Counted from the stretch's first letter, positions 51,560-60,447 are shown. The stretch is 64,000 bases of DNA from Betaproteobacteria bacterium (GCA_016720425.1 JADKKQ010000001.1:248001-312000); one strand, 5' to 3'. Numbers and translations are program-made. Notes: generated by a model from the letters alone, not told the origin.

Positions 51560-52831
51560 TCAGTGCGCGCGGGCGAGCCAGCGCTCGAGCTGGTCGAGCG
51601 TGTGCGAGAGGTCGCGGGTCGCCTGGCGGACGTCGCTGACGCCGGGTCGCGTGTGCAGCGGCCGCGGGTCGTCCAGCGCGTGCAGCACGTGGCGGTGCGG
51701 GTCGTCCAGCCGGTCGTGGCGCAGCGAAATGCCGTGCTGCGCGAGCTGCGGCGACATTTCCTGGGCCCGGGCGATCAGGTTGTGGCGCGTCTTCCGGTAG
51801 GCCGAAGCGCAGAGGTGCTTGCGCTGCTTGTAGCTGAAGATGTTGGCGAAGAACATGTCCGCATCCTCGCGGTCGGGCTCGAACAGCACGACGTCGGCGT
51901 CGGGATACTGGCGCCGGTACTTCTCCATCCCCACCCGCATCCGCGAGTGGATGATGGCGCGGAAGGTCTGCGACAGCACCAGCGGCAGCCCGCCCTGGTT
52001 CAGGCTGTCGACGGACAGGCGGCCGTGGCGCGGCCGCGCCCGGCTGGCGTCGAAGGGCACCAGCGGATTCACGCACAGCAGCAGGTCGACGCCCTGATCC
52101 AGCGCGACCGACGCGTGCAGCGTCTTGTTGAGCGCGCCGTCGACGTAGTGCTCGCCGTCGATCAGCACCGGGGGGAACAGCCCCGGCAGCGCGGCCGAGG
52201 CCTCGATGGCGCGCGAGATCGGCACGTGGTCGCGACCGTGCGCACCGAAGGTCACCGAGGCGCCGGTGTCGAGGTTGGTCGCCACCAGGAACAGCTTGCG
52301 CGGCAGCCGGCGAAAGTCGTTGGTCCGCCCCGGCGCGGAAAACAGCCCGGTCAGGAAGGCGTCGATCACGCTGTTGTCGAACACGCCGGTCGGCATCGCG
52401 TGCGACAGCGTCGCGAACGACTCCATCACGCCGCGATGGAACGGGTCGCGCAGGTACTGCAGCGTCGCGTGGGTGAGGATGCCGGGAAGCGACAGCGCGC
52501 GCCGGGCGAATTCTCCCAGCGCCGGGCGCAGGAAGATCTCGGGTGTCAGCGCCGCGTCGGCGCCGTCCTCGATGAAGATCCGATACATCTGCGCCGGCGA
52601 CAGGCCGTTGGCCAGCGCGGCGGCGACGAAGCCTCCCGACGAGACGCCGACGTAGACGTCGAGGTCGGTGAAGTCGATGCCGTCCAGGGAGTCGGCCAGC
52701 GCCAGCAGCGCGCCGACCTCGTAGATGCCGCCCAGAGGCCCGCCGCCCGCCAGCGCAAGTCCCACGCTCGGGCGTGCACGCAGCTGCTTTCGTACCCGCG
52801 CCACACGTCCGCGGGTCACCTGAGCCGGCAT
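51560..52831 (-). CDS. Patatin-like phospholipase/lipase
   Basis: A 423-aa lipid acyl hydrolase. Oxyanion loop GGGPLGG (residues 29-35), nucleophile Ser64 in GVSSG, catalytic Asp in VDGALNKT. The rest is helical with an acidic DDPHRHVLHALDD segment. No signal peptide. In this storage-lipid locus it is a candidate granule-associated lipase mobilising wax ester, TAG or PHA oligomers. ATG 52831 has a GGAGG upstream. Confidence 0.88.
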   Translation of the reverse strand: MPAQVTRGRVARVRKQLRARPSVGLALAGGGPLGGIYEVGALLALADSLDGIDFTDLDVYVGVSSGGFVAAALANGLSPAQMYRIFIEDGADAALTPEIFLRPALGEFARRALSLPGILTHATLQYLRDPFHRGVMESFATLSHAMPTGVFDNSVIDAFLTGLFSAPGRTNDFRRLPRKLFLVATNLDTGASVTFGAHGRDHVPISRAIEASAALPGLFPPVLIDGEHYVDGALNKTLHASVALDQGVDLLLCVNPLVPFDASRARPRHGRLSVDSLNQGGLPLVLSQTFRAIIHSRMRVGMEKYRRQYPDADVVLFEPDREDADMFFANIFSYKQRKHLCASAYRKTRHNLIARAQEMSPQLAQHGISLRHDRLDDPHRHVLHALDDPRPLHTRPGVSDVRQATRDLSHTLDQLERWLARAH

Positions 52832-52932
52832 GGACCTCCTTCAGGGCACGGTTCTTCTGCCACCATCCGCGCCGCGGCACCGATGACTCGGTGCCGCGGA
52901 ACGGCCTCCGTCGCGAGCGGAGTTTACCGCAA

Positions 52933-53427
52933 TCAGGCGCGCGCGGCGGCGGCCTTCTTCACCGCCCGCTTGGCCTTGCCGGCGACCTTGGTGGTGCGTG
53001 TCTTCGCGGCCTTGGCGACCTTGCGTGCGCGCTTGACGGTGGCGGCCCGCTTGGCCCGCGCCTCGGCCCGCTTGATGATCGGCAGGTCGATCTTCGGCAG
53101 CGCCTTGGGCAGGGTTTCGCGGACGATGGTCACCGCGGTGTCGGCATAGGCGCGGACCGTCGTTTCGACGGTGTGCCGCGTGCGCCGCCACAGCGTGTTC
53201 GCGCGCTCGACGGAGCCTTCGAGCCGGTCGCCGACGAAGCGGATGGCGCGCGACTCGACGGCGGTGCCTTCCTTGACCAGCGTCTTCAGCACGGTGCCCG
53301 CTTCGTTCTGCACCCAGTCACGGGTGACGACGGCGGCGCCGAGGCTGGCGAGCCACATCTGACGCGATGCGGCAAGCGCGGCGTCGCTGAGTTGATTCGG
53401 CTGGAAGTGGATCGATTGCCTTTGCAT
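52933..53427 (-). CDS. Second phasin with Ala/Lys-rich tail
   Basis: A 164-aa granule protein. The hallmark ASRQMWLASLGAAVVTRDWV parallels the first phasin (HQIWLAGLGAFSRAQAEG). A helical middle is followed by a long Lys/Arg/Ala tail from about residue 120 (KRAEARAKRAATVKRARK). Preceded by AGGAAAC-type purines. It is divergent from the FFLEELY gene, and both have the same promoter design in the 314-nt gap. Confidence 0.85.
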   Translation of the reverse strand: MQRQSIHFQPNQLSDAALAASRQMWLASLGAAVVTRDWVQNEAGTVLKTLVKEGTAVESRAIRFVGDRLEGSVERANTLWRRTRHTVETTVRAYADTAVTIVRETLPKALPKIDLPIIKRAEARAKRAATVKRARKVAKAAKTRTTKVAGKAKRAVKKAAAARA

Positions 53428-53480
53428 GGTGTTTCCTTTCGACGGGTGAACGATCTCGCGCAGGATCTGCGATTGGATTG

Positions 53481-53514
53481 ACTATAGCGGCGGGGGTTAG
53501 AGCAAACACACTAA
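53481..53514 (-). promoter_or_regulatory. Second phasin promoter/operator
   Basis: Read leftwards: TTAG (53514-53511), nine bases TGTGTTTGC, TCTA (53501-53498), 11 nt, TATAGT (53486-53481) as -10. It matches the first phasin site in 16 of the 20 positions around GTGnTTGCTCTA. The rest of the gap 53428-53741 holds no gene. Confidence 0.55.
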
Positions 53515-53632
53515 TCGCCGGGGTCCAGGCGAGGCGCGCTTCGGCGTCGCCGCGAGGTCGTCGGCGGTCGGTCGTCGTGCGGAAACGCGCACCATCACCG
53601 CTGCCGGATCCAAGGCATCCGCCTCCGCACAT

Positions 53633-53666
53633 CTAGCGCGGGTGTCTAGACGGAACAACCTAATGT
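53633..53666 (+). promoter_or_regulatory. Promoter/operator of the FFLEELY-type gene
   Basis: CTAG (53633-53636), eight bases, TCTA (53645-53648), 12 nt, TAATGT (53661-53666) as -10. Same layout as the two phasin promoters with one base less in the first spacer. Confidence 0.45.
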
Positions 53667-53741
53667 GTCGCGTGCGATGCGCCGGGGCATCGGCTAGACT
53701 GAAGACGGGTCCGGCCCGGCGCCGGGGCCCGCTCGTCGACC

Positions 53742-54497
53742 ATGCCCGTCTCCATCCCGACCGCGCCCGACCTCCCCCCGCCCGACGCGCTGATCCACGA
53801 ACTGGAACGCGTCCAGCGGCTGCACGCCGACCGCCAGCGCGACGCGTCGCTGGCAGTCGCGCTGGATCGGCTGGGCAGCTGGCAATCGCGGCGCCTGCGC
53901 GGCACCTACGACGATCTCGCCGCGCAGCCGCGCTACGCCGACGCCATCGCGTTCTTCCAGTCCGACCTGTACGGGGGCGACTTCGCGCAACGCGACGCCG
54001 ACCTCGCGCGCGTCGTGCCGTTGATGGTGCGCATGCTGCCCGAGCGGGTGATCGCGACGGTGGCGATGGCGATGGAATTGAACACGCTGTCGCAGGAGCT
54101 CGACCGCCTGCTGCTCACGCGGCTGCCGCGCGCCGACGGCGTCTTCACCGTCGCCCAGTATTGCCGGGCGTTTCGGGCGATGGGGCATCGCGCCGAACGG
54201 ATGCGGCAGGTGCAGCTGATCGGCGACATCGGCAGCGGCCTCGACGGTGTCGTCCGCAAGCCCTTCATCCATGCCGCGCTGGTGATGATGCGCCAGCCCG
54301 CGCGTCTGGCCGGACTCGCGGTGCTGCACGATTTCCTGGAGCGCGGATTCGACGCCTTTCACAAGATGCGCGGCGCGGACCATTTCCTGGCCACCATCGA
54401 CCGGCGCGAGCGCGCGTTGATCGACCGGATCATGGACGGCGACGACGCGCCGTTCGCCGACCCGTCGGCGCCGGAGGAAGCGGCGGCGGCCGGCTGA
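53742..54497 (+). CDS. FFLEELY-motif protein (storage granule-associated family)
   Basis: A 251-aa helical protein of the group named for a FFLEELY-like motif, here IAFFQSDLYGGDFAQRDADL, followed by RVVPLMVRMLPERVIATVAM and ALELNTLSQELDRLL-type helices. It is linked in many betaproteobacteria to phasin/PHA genes; the molecular role is unknown. ATG 53742 is used; it faces the second phasin from which it diverges. Confidence 0.8.
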   Translation: MPVSIPTAPDLPPPDALIHELERVQRLHADRQRDASLAVALDRLGSWQSRRLRGTYDDLAAQPRYADAIAFFQSDLYGGDFAQRDADLARVVPLMVRMLPERVIATVAMAMELNTLSQELDRLLLTRLPRADGVFTVAQYCRAFRAMGHRAERMRQVQLIGDIGSGLDGVVRKPFIHAALVMMRQPARLAGLAVLHDFLERGFDAFHKMRGADHFLATIDRRERALIDRIMDGDDAPFADPSAPEEAAAAG

Positions 54498-54532
54498 GCG
54501 GCGCGAACCCGCCGTCGGCGCGGCAGCGCAGC

Positions 54533-54856
54533 CTACGCCTTGTGACCCTTCGGCCCCTGGGGCTCCTTGTGTTCCGCGTGCCTGCCGAAGCGCTTGTCGA
54601 ACTCCTTGTGCACCTCGCGCTCGATCGCCGGCTTGATCGTCCCCAGCAGGAAGCCCAGCTTGCAGTCGAGGCGCACTTCGTCCTTGAGGATGTGCAGCTG
54701 CCCGGTGAGCCCCGGGCGCGTGAAATCGATGCAGTCGCCGTTCCACGTGTAGTCGAGGTCGAAGCGCTGGTTGAGGTCCTCGGCGACCTTCTGCGCGGCC
54801 TCCTTGGCCTTCTTGTGCGACAGGGCGTGCTTCTTGGCGATGGCGATGCTGGCCAT
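54533..54856 (-). CDS. Polyhydroxyalkanoic acid system family protein
   Basis: A 107-aa protein of the PHA granule-region family (TIGR02610): MASIAIAKKHALSHKKAKEA, AAQKVAEDLNQRFDLDYTW, GLTGQLHILKDEVRLDCKLG. The function is unknown; genes are found near PHA and phasin genes. GGAGGAACGCC directly before ATG 54856 gives a strong start. A Lys/Gly/Pro tail follows the domain. It converges with the FFLEELY gene. Confidence 0.88.
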   Translation of the reverse strand: MASIAIAKKHALSHKKAKEAAQKVAEDLNQRFDLDYTWNGDCIDFTRPGLTGQLHILKDEVRLDCKLGFLLGTIKPAIEREVHKEFDKRFGRHAEHKEPQGPKGHKA

Positions 54857-55073
54857 GGGCGTTCCTCCGGTGGAGCCGCGCAGTATAGCCAAATCACGGT
54901 CGCGCGCAGCCTCCCCGGCGCAGCGACGGGAAACCCCGGCGTGCCGGCGCCGACGTTGTCCGGTCGGCGCGAAATCGGCAGAATCGACCCCGGGAGCGCA
55001 AACCGACGGCCACGCGGGTTGCGCACCCGCACGCCCGGCAACGAACCGTGACCGCGTGACGCGCGGGGAAGCC

Positions 55074-56762
55074 ATGTCCGGCAACATCGCCGATTATTTC
55101 GCGCAGCACCTGGCGACGCCGGGGCGGGTTCTCTACCGCCACTTTGCCGCCGGCGGGTGGCGCGACGCCACGGTCGCCGATCTCGCCGCGCTGGTCGGGC
55201 GGTGGCAGGCGGCCTTCGCGGCGGCGGGGCTGGTCCAGGGCGACCGGGTCGCGCTGTGCGCGCGCAACGGCCTGCACTGGGTCGCGGTCGACCTCGCCGC
55301 GCTCGGTCTCGGTCTCGTCGTCGTGCCGCTCTACGTTGACGACAACGTCGAGAACATCGCGTGGTGCATCGCCGACGTCGAGGCGAAGCTCGTCGTCGTC
55401 GATAGCCTGCGGCTGGCCAACGGACTGGCCAAGGGGGTGGCGCAGGACGCGCCGCCGCTGCCGCCGCTGGTCGTGCTGCGTGCCGGCGACGACGAAGCCG
55501 GGCGCGGGGGCGCGACCCCGGTCGAGCGCTTCCTTCCCGAGCGCGGCGGCGAGGTCGTCGTGCGGCCGCTGCCGCCGCCGACGCTGGCGACGATCTGCTA
55601 CACCTCCGGCACCGGCGGGCGGCCGAAGGGCGTGATGCTCTCGCACGCGAACATCGTCGCCAACGTCGCTTCCTGCGCGGCGACCGGGCTCGCGCGTCCG
55701 GACGACCGCTTCCTGTCGATGCTGCCGCTGTCGCACATGTTCGAGCGCACCGGCGGCTACTACCTGCCGTTGTCGCTGGGCGCCGAGGTGGCGTTCGCGC
55801 GCGGCATCGCCCAGCTGGCCGAGGACCTGGCGACGCAGGCGCCGACGGTGGTGTTCGCCGTGCCGCGGATCTTCGAGCGCTTCAAGGCGCGCATCGACCA
55901 GACGCTCGCCCGGTCGACGGCGAAGCGGCTGCTGTTCGACCAGTGCGTCGAGCGCGGATTTCGCGTCGCGCAGCGGCGCGCGTCGCTGCTCGATCACCTG
56001 CTGGTGCCGGCGCTGCGCGCGCTGGTCGCCGCGCCGATCCTCGACCGGCTCGGCGGCCGGCTGCGCCTCGCCGTGGTCGGCGGCGCGGCGCTCGATCCCG
56101 CGCTCTCCCGCGTCTTCATCGGCCTGGGGCTCGCGATGCTGCAGGGCTACGGCATGACCGAGGCGTCGCCGGTGATCTCGGTCAACCGGGTCGACGACAA
56201 CGATCCGGCGTCGGTCGGCGCCGCGCTGCCCGGGATCGAGGTCGGGACACTGCCGAGCGGCGAGCTGCTCGTCCGCGGCGCGAACGTGATGCTGGGCTAC
56301 TGGCGCAACGAGCCGGCGACACAGGCCGCGCTCGACGCCGACGGCTGGCTGCACAGCGGCGACCTGGCCGAGATCAGGGACGGCAGGATCCACATCCTCG
56401 GTCGCGCCAAGGACGTGCTGGTGCTGTCCAACGGCGAGAAACTGCCGCCGCAGGACGTCGAGCTGGCGATCCTCCACGACTCCGTGTTCGAGCAGGTGAT
56501 GCTGGTCGGCGAGGGCCGTCCGTTCGTCGTGCTGCTCGCGGTGTCGCGGGAGAAGGACGAGAGGCTGCTGGTCAGGCGCGCGAACGAGCAGCTGAAGGGC
56601 TTCCCGCGCTGGATACGCGTGCGCCGCGTGCTCGCCACCACCGCACCGTGGAGCGTCGACACCGGGCTCCTCACGCCGACGCTGAAGCTCCGGCGGCCGC
56701 AGGTGCTGGCACAGTTCCGCGAGCGCATCGACGCCGCGTACGCGGGAACGACCGGCGAGTAG
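55074..56762 (+). CDS. Long-chain acyl-CoA synthetase (AMP-forming)
   Basis: Activates fatty acids to acyl-CoA with ATP. The 562-aa protein has the P-loop YTSGTGGRPKGVMLSH, LPLSHMFERTGGYYLPL, QGYGMTEASPVISVN, DGWLHSGDLAEI and the hinge region RAKDVLVLSNGEKLPP. ATG 55074 has GGGGAAG upstream. It would recycle fatty acids freed by the nearby lipases and feed the acyl-CoA-dependent wax ester synthase. About 40 residues shorter than the longest bacterial FadD15-type relatives. Confidence 0.9.
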   Translation: MSGNIADYFAQHLATPGRVLYRHFAAGGWRDATVADLAALVGRWQAAFAAAGLVQGDRVALCARNGLHWVAVDLAALGLGLVVVPLYVDDNVENIAWCIADVEAKLVVVDSLRLANGLAKGVAQDAPPLPPLVVLRAGDDEAGRGGATPVERFLPERGGEVVVRPLPPPTLATICYTSGTGGRPKGVMLSHANIVANVASCAATGLARPDDRFLSMLPLSHMFERTGGYYLPLSLGAEVAFARGIAQLAEDLATQAPTVVFAVPRIFERFKARIDQTLARSTAKRLLFDQCVERGFRVAQRRASLLDHLLVPALRALVAAPILDRLGGRLRLAVVGGAALDPALSRVFIGLGLAMLQGYGMTEASPVISVNRVDDNDPASVGAALPGIEVGTLPSGELLVRGANVMLGYWRNEPATQAALDADGWLHSGDLAEIRDGRIHILGRAKDVLVLSNGEKLPPQDVELAILHDSVFEQVMLVGEGRPFVVLLAVSREKDERLLVRRANEQLKGFPRWIRVRRVLATTAPWSVDTGLLTPTLKLRRPQVLAQFRERIDAAYAGTTGE

Positions 56763-56831
56763 GCGCGGTCACCGTCGCAGCGTCTGTCGCGGCAGCGCCT
56801 TCGGGCCCGGACGGGGCGGAGCGACGAACGT

Positions 56832-58022
56832 TCAGCGGCCGGCCAGCACCGACTCCTTCGCCAGCAGCCGCGCCGTCAGCAGCAACGCGGCCAGCGCCAG
56901 CAGCGTCGGGGCGCCGAAGGCCTGGAGCCACTCCTGGAAAACGAGCGCGTCGCCGCGCAGCACCCGCGAGAGCAGCGCGTACTGGCCCGCAACCGGGACC
57001 GACAGCAGCCACTCCGGATCCTTCCGGCGCATGAACATCTGCACCACCGGCAGGATCGACGCCGCGAACATCAGCACCGAGACGTTGGCCTGCGCTTCCT
57101 TGACGCTGCGCCCGCGCAGGCCGACGTAGAGCAGTACGGCGGTGGCGAGCAGGATCAGCGGCGCCAGGATGGCGATGAACGCCGCGTATTGCCGGAACCC
57201 GAACAGGAACGGTATTCCGACCGAAGGCAGCGGGGCGAAGCGCAACGTCAGGTAAAACCCGCCGAGGGTGACGGCGACCACCAGTGCGTCGAGCACGCAC
57301 AGCGCCAGCCACTTCCCGGCCGCGAGCTCGAGCGGTGCGACCGGCGTGGTCAGCAGCGGCTCCAGCGAGCCGCGCTCGCGCTCGCCCGCCGTCGTGTCCA
57401 GCGCGGCGGCCATCGCCCCGATCAGCGCCGCGAAGAGCGCGTAGTACGCGAGCAGCCCCAGCACCAGCGCCCCGGAACTCTGCGGCGTGGCGAAGTCGCG
57501 CACCTCGATCTCCAGGGGGCTGACGACCTCGGGCGCGACCCCGCGCAGCAGCAGCCGCCCCTGGCCCCACTCCGCGGCGAATGCGCGCAGCAGACCTTGC
57601 GTCTGCTCGATGGCGTTGCGGGCGCGGTCGCGCGAGCGGTCGAAGTTCAGGCGCAGCTTGCCGCTGCGGCCGGCGGCCACGTCGGCGGCGAAGTCCTCGT
57701 CGACGTCGACGACGACGTCGAGCTCGCCGTCGCGGATCTTCCGCTCGAAGTCCGCGGGCGCCGGCACGATCGTCACCTGCTGGCGTTCGAGAAAGGCCGC
57801 CAGCGCGGGTGCGTGCTCGATGCCCGCCACCGGCAGCTTCAGCTCCCGGTCCCTGTCGATCTGGCTGGCGACGAGGTTCAGCACCAGCAGCAGCAGCAGC
57901 GGCCCCGCGGCGACCGCCGTGACCAGGATCACCAGCATCGAGCGGCGGTCGCGAAAGCTGTCGACCAGCTCCTTGCGGGCCACGATGCCGACGCGGGCGA
58001 GTGCGGCGCGGGCGCTGCTCAC
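56832..58022 (-). CDS. ABC-2 type transporter permease (NatB-like)
   Basis: A 396-aa export permease: one N-terminal helix (LVILVTAVAAGPLLLLLVLN), a large extracytoplasmic domain (about 60-190), then five to six helices including GALVLGLLAYYALFAALIGA and ERERGSLEPLLTTPV, the NatB signature. It forms an exporter with the ATPase gene 34 nt upstream on the same strand. The cargo (sodium in NatAB) is not proven here. Confidence 0.85.
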   Translation of the reverse strand: MSSARAALARVGIVARKELVDSFRDRRSMLVILVTAVAAGPLLLLLVLNLVASQIDRDRELKLPVAGIEHAPALAAFLERQQVTIVPAPADFERKIRDGELDVVVDVDEDFAADVAAGRSGKLRLNFDRSRDRARNAIEQTQGLLRAFAAEWGQGRLLLRGVAPEVVSPLEIEVRDFATPQSSGALVLGLLAYYALFAALIGAMAAALDTTAGERERGSLEPLLTTPVAPLELAAGKWLALCVLDALVVAVTLGGFYLTLRFAPLPSVGIPFLFGFRQYAAFIAILAPLILLATAVLLYVGLRGRSVKEAQANVSVLMFAASILPVVQMFMRRKDPEWLLSVPVAGQYALLSRVLRGDALVFQEWLQAFGAPTLLALAALLLTARLLAKESVLAGR

Positions 58023-58056
58023 CGCGCGTGCTCCCGGCGCGTGCCGCCGCCGTGAC

Positions 58057-58800
58057 TCACGCCGCCCGCCCCGCGGGGGTTCCGAGCAGGCGGACGAACG
58101 CCTCCTCCATCGACGTCTCGCCGGTCTGCGCGAGCAGTTCGGCCGCCGTGCCGATGGCGACCACGCGGCCGTGGTCGAGAACCACGATCCGGTCGCACAG
58201 CGCCGTGACTTCCTGCATCACGTGCGACGAGAACAGCAGGCACTTGCCCTGGTCGCGCAGCCCGCGCAGCAGGTCGCGCAATGCGCGCGTGCTCATGATG
58301 TCGAGCCCGTTGGTCGGCTCGTCGAGCAGGATCGCTTCGGGATCGTGGACCAGCGCCCGGGCGATCGCGACCTTCATCCGCTCCCCCTGCGAGAACCCTT
58401 GGGTGTGCCGATCCGCCAGGTCGGCGATGCCCAGCGCGGCGATCAGCGCGTCGACGCGGGACTCCAGCGCCGGGCCGGCGAGGCCGTGCAGCGCGCCGTA
58501 GTAGCGGATGTTCTCGCGCGCGGTCAGCCGCGGATAGAGGCCCCGGGCGTCGGAGAGCACGCCGATCCGCCGCCGCACTTCGTGCCGGTCGCGCACGACG
58601 TCGTGCCCGGCCACCCGCGCGCTGCCCGCATCGGGGACGATCAGCGTCGCGATCAGGCGCAGCAGCGTCGTCTTGCCGGCGCCGTTGGGCCCGAGCAGCC
58701 CGGTGATCTCGCCGTCGGGCGCGGTGAACGACACGTGGTCGACGGCGTGCACCCGGCCGCGCTTGCCGAAGCCCTTGACGAGCGCGTCGACGGCGATCAC
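58057..58800 (-). CDS. ABC transporter ATP-binding protein (NatA-like)
   Basis: A 247-aa ATPase: Walker A GPNGAGKTT, signature FSQGERMKVAIARA, Walker B AILLDEPTNGLD, switch His in FSSHVMQEV. Domain order and partner permease match NatA. The GTG at 58800 overlaps the stop of the hydrolase gene upstream (GTGA), implying one operon: hydrolase-ATPase-permease. Confidence 0.9.
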   Translation of the reverse strand: MIAVDALVKGFGKRGRVHAVDHVSFTAPDGEITGLLGPNGAGKTTLLRLIATLIVPDAGSARVAGHDVVRDRHEVRRRIGVLSDARGLYPRLTARENIRYYGALHGLAGPALESRVDALIAALGIADLADRHTQGFSQGERMKVAIARALVHDPEAILLDEPTNGLDIMSTRALRDLLRGLRDQGKCLLFSSHVMQEVTALCDRIVVLDHGRVVAIGTAAELLAQTGETSMEEAFVRLLGTPAGRAA

Positions 58801-60320
58801 GGCTGCGGTCCCAGCCGGTCCGGCCACAGCGGGCTGCGCCGGGTCACGGCGAGGAAGTCGATGCACGACGCGGGGAGCGCCGCCGCGTCCGCGTCGTCGA
58901 CGAACGCGGCGATCAGCCGCGGCACGCAGGCGTAGGGCGACACGATGTGCCCGGAACCCTGCGCCACGACCTGCCGGCTGCGGGGCAAGGTCGCCGCGAC
59001 GATCGCGGCGGCGGCCGGAGGCGTCACCGGGTCGAGCCCGCCGGACAGCAGCAGCGCCGGCACGTCGCTTCGCACCGGCGTCGCGGCGTCCGCCGCCGGG
59101 GTGCCCTTCGGCCAGATCGCGCAGACGTCGAACAGGCTCGCCGCCAGCGCGCGGCTGCGCAATCGCTCGAGGCCGCGCCGCTCCTCGGGCGTCACCCGCG
59201 GCGCATCCTCGCTGCAGATGACCGCGTAGTGCAGCGCCGGGGTCATCTGCCCGGACAGGTCGCCGATCGCGCTTTGCGCCAGCGCGAGCAGCGGACCGAA
59301 GTCGCCGGCGGCGGCGCGATCGATGACCTCCGGCAGCAGCGCGGCGCGTTCCGGCGCGTAGGTCAGCGCGTGCAGGCCCCCGAGCACGAGATCGAAGGTG
59401 AAGGTTCCGGTGCGGGGCCCGCCGCTGCGCGGGTCCGCGTATTCGATCCGGCGCCCGGGTGCGGCGAAGTCGCGTTCCAGCCGGTCGAGCCGTTGCCGCA
59501 GGTCGGGATGCTGCCGGCGGCAGGCGTCGCTCGCCCCGCAGGCCGCGAGCACGTCGTCCAGCGCCTGCTCGCGCGAGTGCCAGACGTCGCGCGGCACCGC
59601 CATCTCCGGCGGGGCGACGCCGTCCAGCACCATGCTGCGCACCCGGTCGGGGTGGCGGCGCAGGTAGGCGAGCGCGACGCGCGTGCCGTAGCTGCCGCCC
59701 CAGAGGTTGACCTGCGGATAGCCGAGCGCAGCGCGCACCGCGTCGACGTCGGCGACCCAGGCCTCGGTCGTGTAATGCGCCAGGTCGACGCCGGTCGCCG
59801 CGAGCTCGCGCAGGCATTCCCGCGCCTTGCCCACCGGGTCCCGGTCGAACGCCGCTTCGAGATCGTCTTCGGGTTGGAACGCCGCGCAGTCGAGCGGCGC
59901 CGACCGGCCGGTGCCGCGCTGGTCGATCAGCACGACGTCACGGGTGCGGCGGACTTCGTTGAGGCGCGACGCCAACGGGGCGAGCCGGCTCGCCGCCTGC
60001 CCCGGTCCTCCGGCCAGGATGATCAGCGGGTCGGCCTTGGGCGCCACCGTGTTGGCCGGCAACACCGCGACGAAGATGCCGATCCTGCGCCCATCCGGAC
60101 GGTCACGGTTCTCCGGCACGGGGAGTTCGCCGCATTGCGCGGTGACCGAGAGCTTGGGCAGCCTGCATTCGGTCAGCGTCAGCGTGCGCGAGGTCGGCTC
60201 CCGGCCCATGCCGCAACCGGTCGACAGCGCGTGCAGCGCCAGCAGCGCGACGACGGCGATCGCCCGCCCGCCGCCGCGCGCGCTCCGGTGTTCGCCCTTG
60301 GGGCGGCCCTTCTCGCTCAA
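58797..60320 (-). CDS. TAP-like alpha/beta hydrolase lipoprotein
   Basis: A roughly 507-aa protein with a lipoprotein-type signal (VVALLALHALSTGCGMG) and an alpha/beta hydrolase domain of the tripeptidyl aminopeptidase-like group: ILAGGPGQAAS, LIDQRGTGRSAPLDC, nucleophile LWGGSYGTRVALAYL, Asp in LLLSGGLDPVTPP, His in QGSGHIVSPYACVP. Start TTG 60320 has GAAGG 7 nt upstream, supplied by a 60-bp repeat. The frame stays open through two more repeat units to GTG 60440, so an N-terminal extension of up to 40 residues is possible. Confidence 0.85.
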   Translation of the reverse strand: MSEKGRPKGEHRSARGGGRAIAVVALLALHALSTGCGMGREPTSRTLTLTECRLPKLSVTAQCGELPVPENRDRPDGRRIGIFVAVLPANTVAPKADPLIILAGGPGQAASRLAPLASRLNEVRRTRDVVLIDQRGTGRSAPLDCAAFQPEDDLEAAFDRDPVGKARECLRELAATGVDLAHYTTEAWVADVDAVRAALGYPQVNLWGGSYGTRVALAYLRRHPDRVRSMVLDGVAPPEMAVPRDVWHSREQALDDVLAACGASDACRRQHPDLRQRLDRLERDFAAPGRRIEYADPRSGGPRTGTFTFDLVLGGLHALTYAPERAALLPEVIDRAAAGDFGPLLALAQSAIGDLSGQMTPALHYAVICSEDAPRVTPEERRGLERLRSRALAASLFDVCAIWPKGTPAADAATPVRSDVPALLLSGGLDPVTPPAAAAIVAATLPRSRQVVAQGSGHIVSPYACVPRLIAAFVDDADAAALPASCIDFLAVTRRSPLWPDRLGPQP

Positions 60321-60440
60321 TGGACTGCCTTCGTGCTGCGCACTCCGGTGTTCGCGCTCGGGGCGGCCCTTCGCGCGTAATGGAATACCTTCGTGCTGCG
60401 CACTCCGGTGTTCGCGCTCGGGGCGGCCCTTCGCGCTCAC
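60285..60440 (-). repeat. Tandem array of 60-bp start-codon modules
   Basis: Three head-to-tail units with a 60-bp period begin at 60440 (GTG), 60380 (TTA) and 60320 (TTG); the last is cut short at about 60285. Each encodes GRPEREHRSAQHEG or GRPKGEHRSA. The array lies between the malic enzyme stop (60448) and the hydrolase signal sequence, in frame with the hydrolase. Confidence 0.88.
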
Positions 60441-60447
60441 GCGGACT

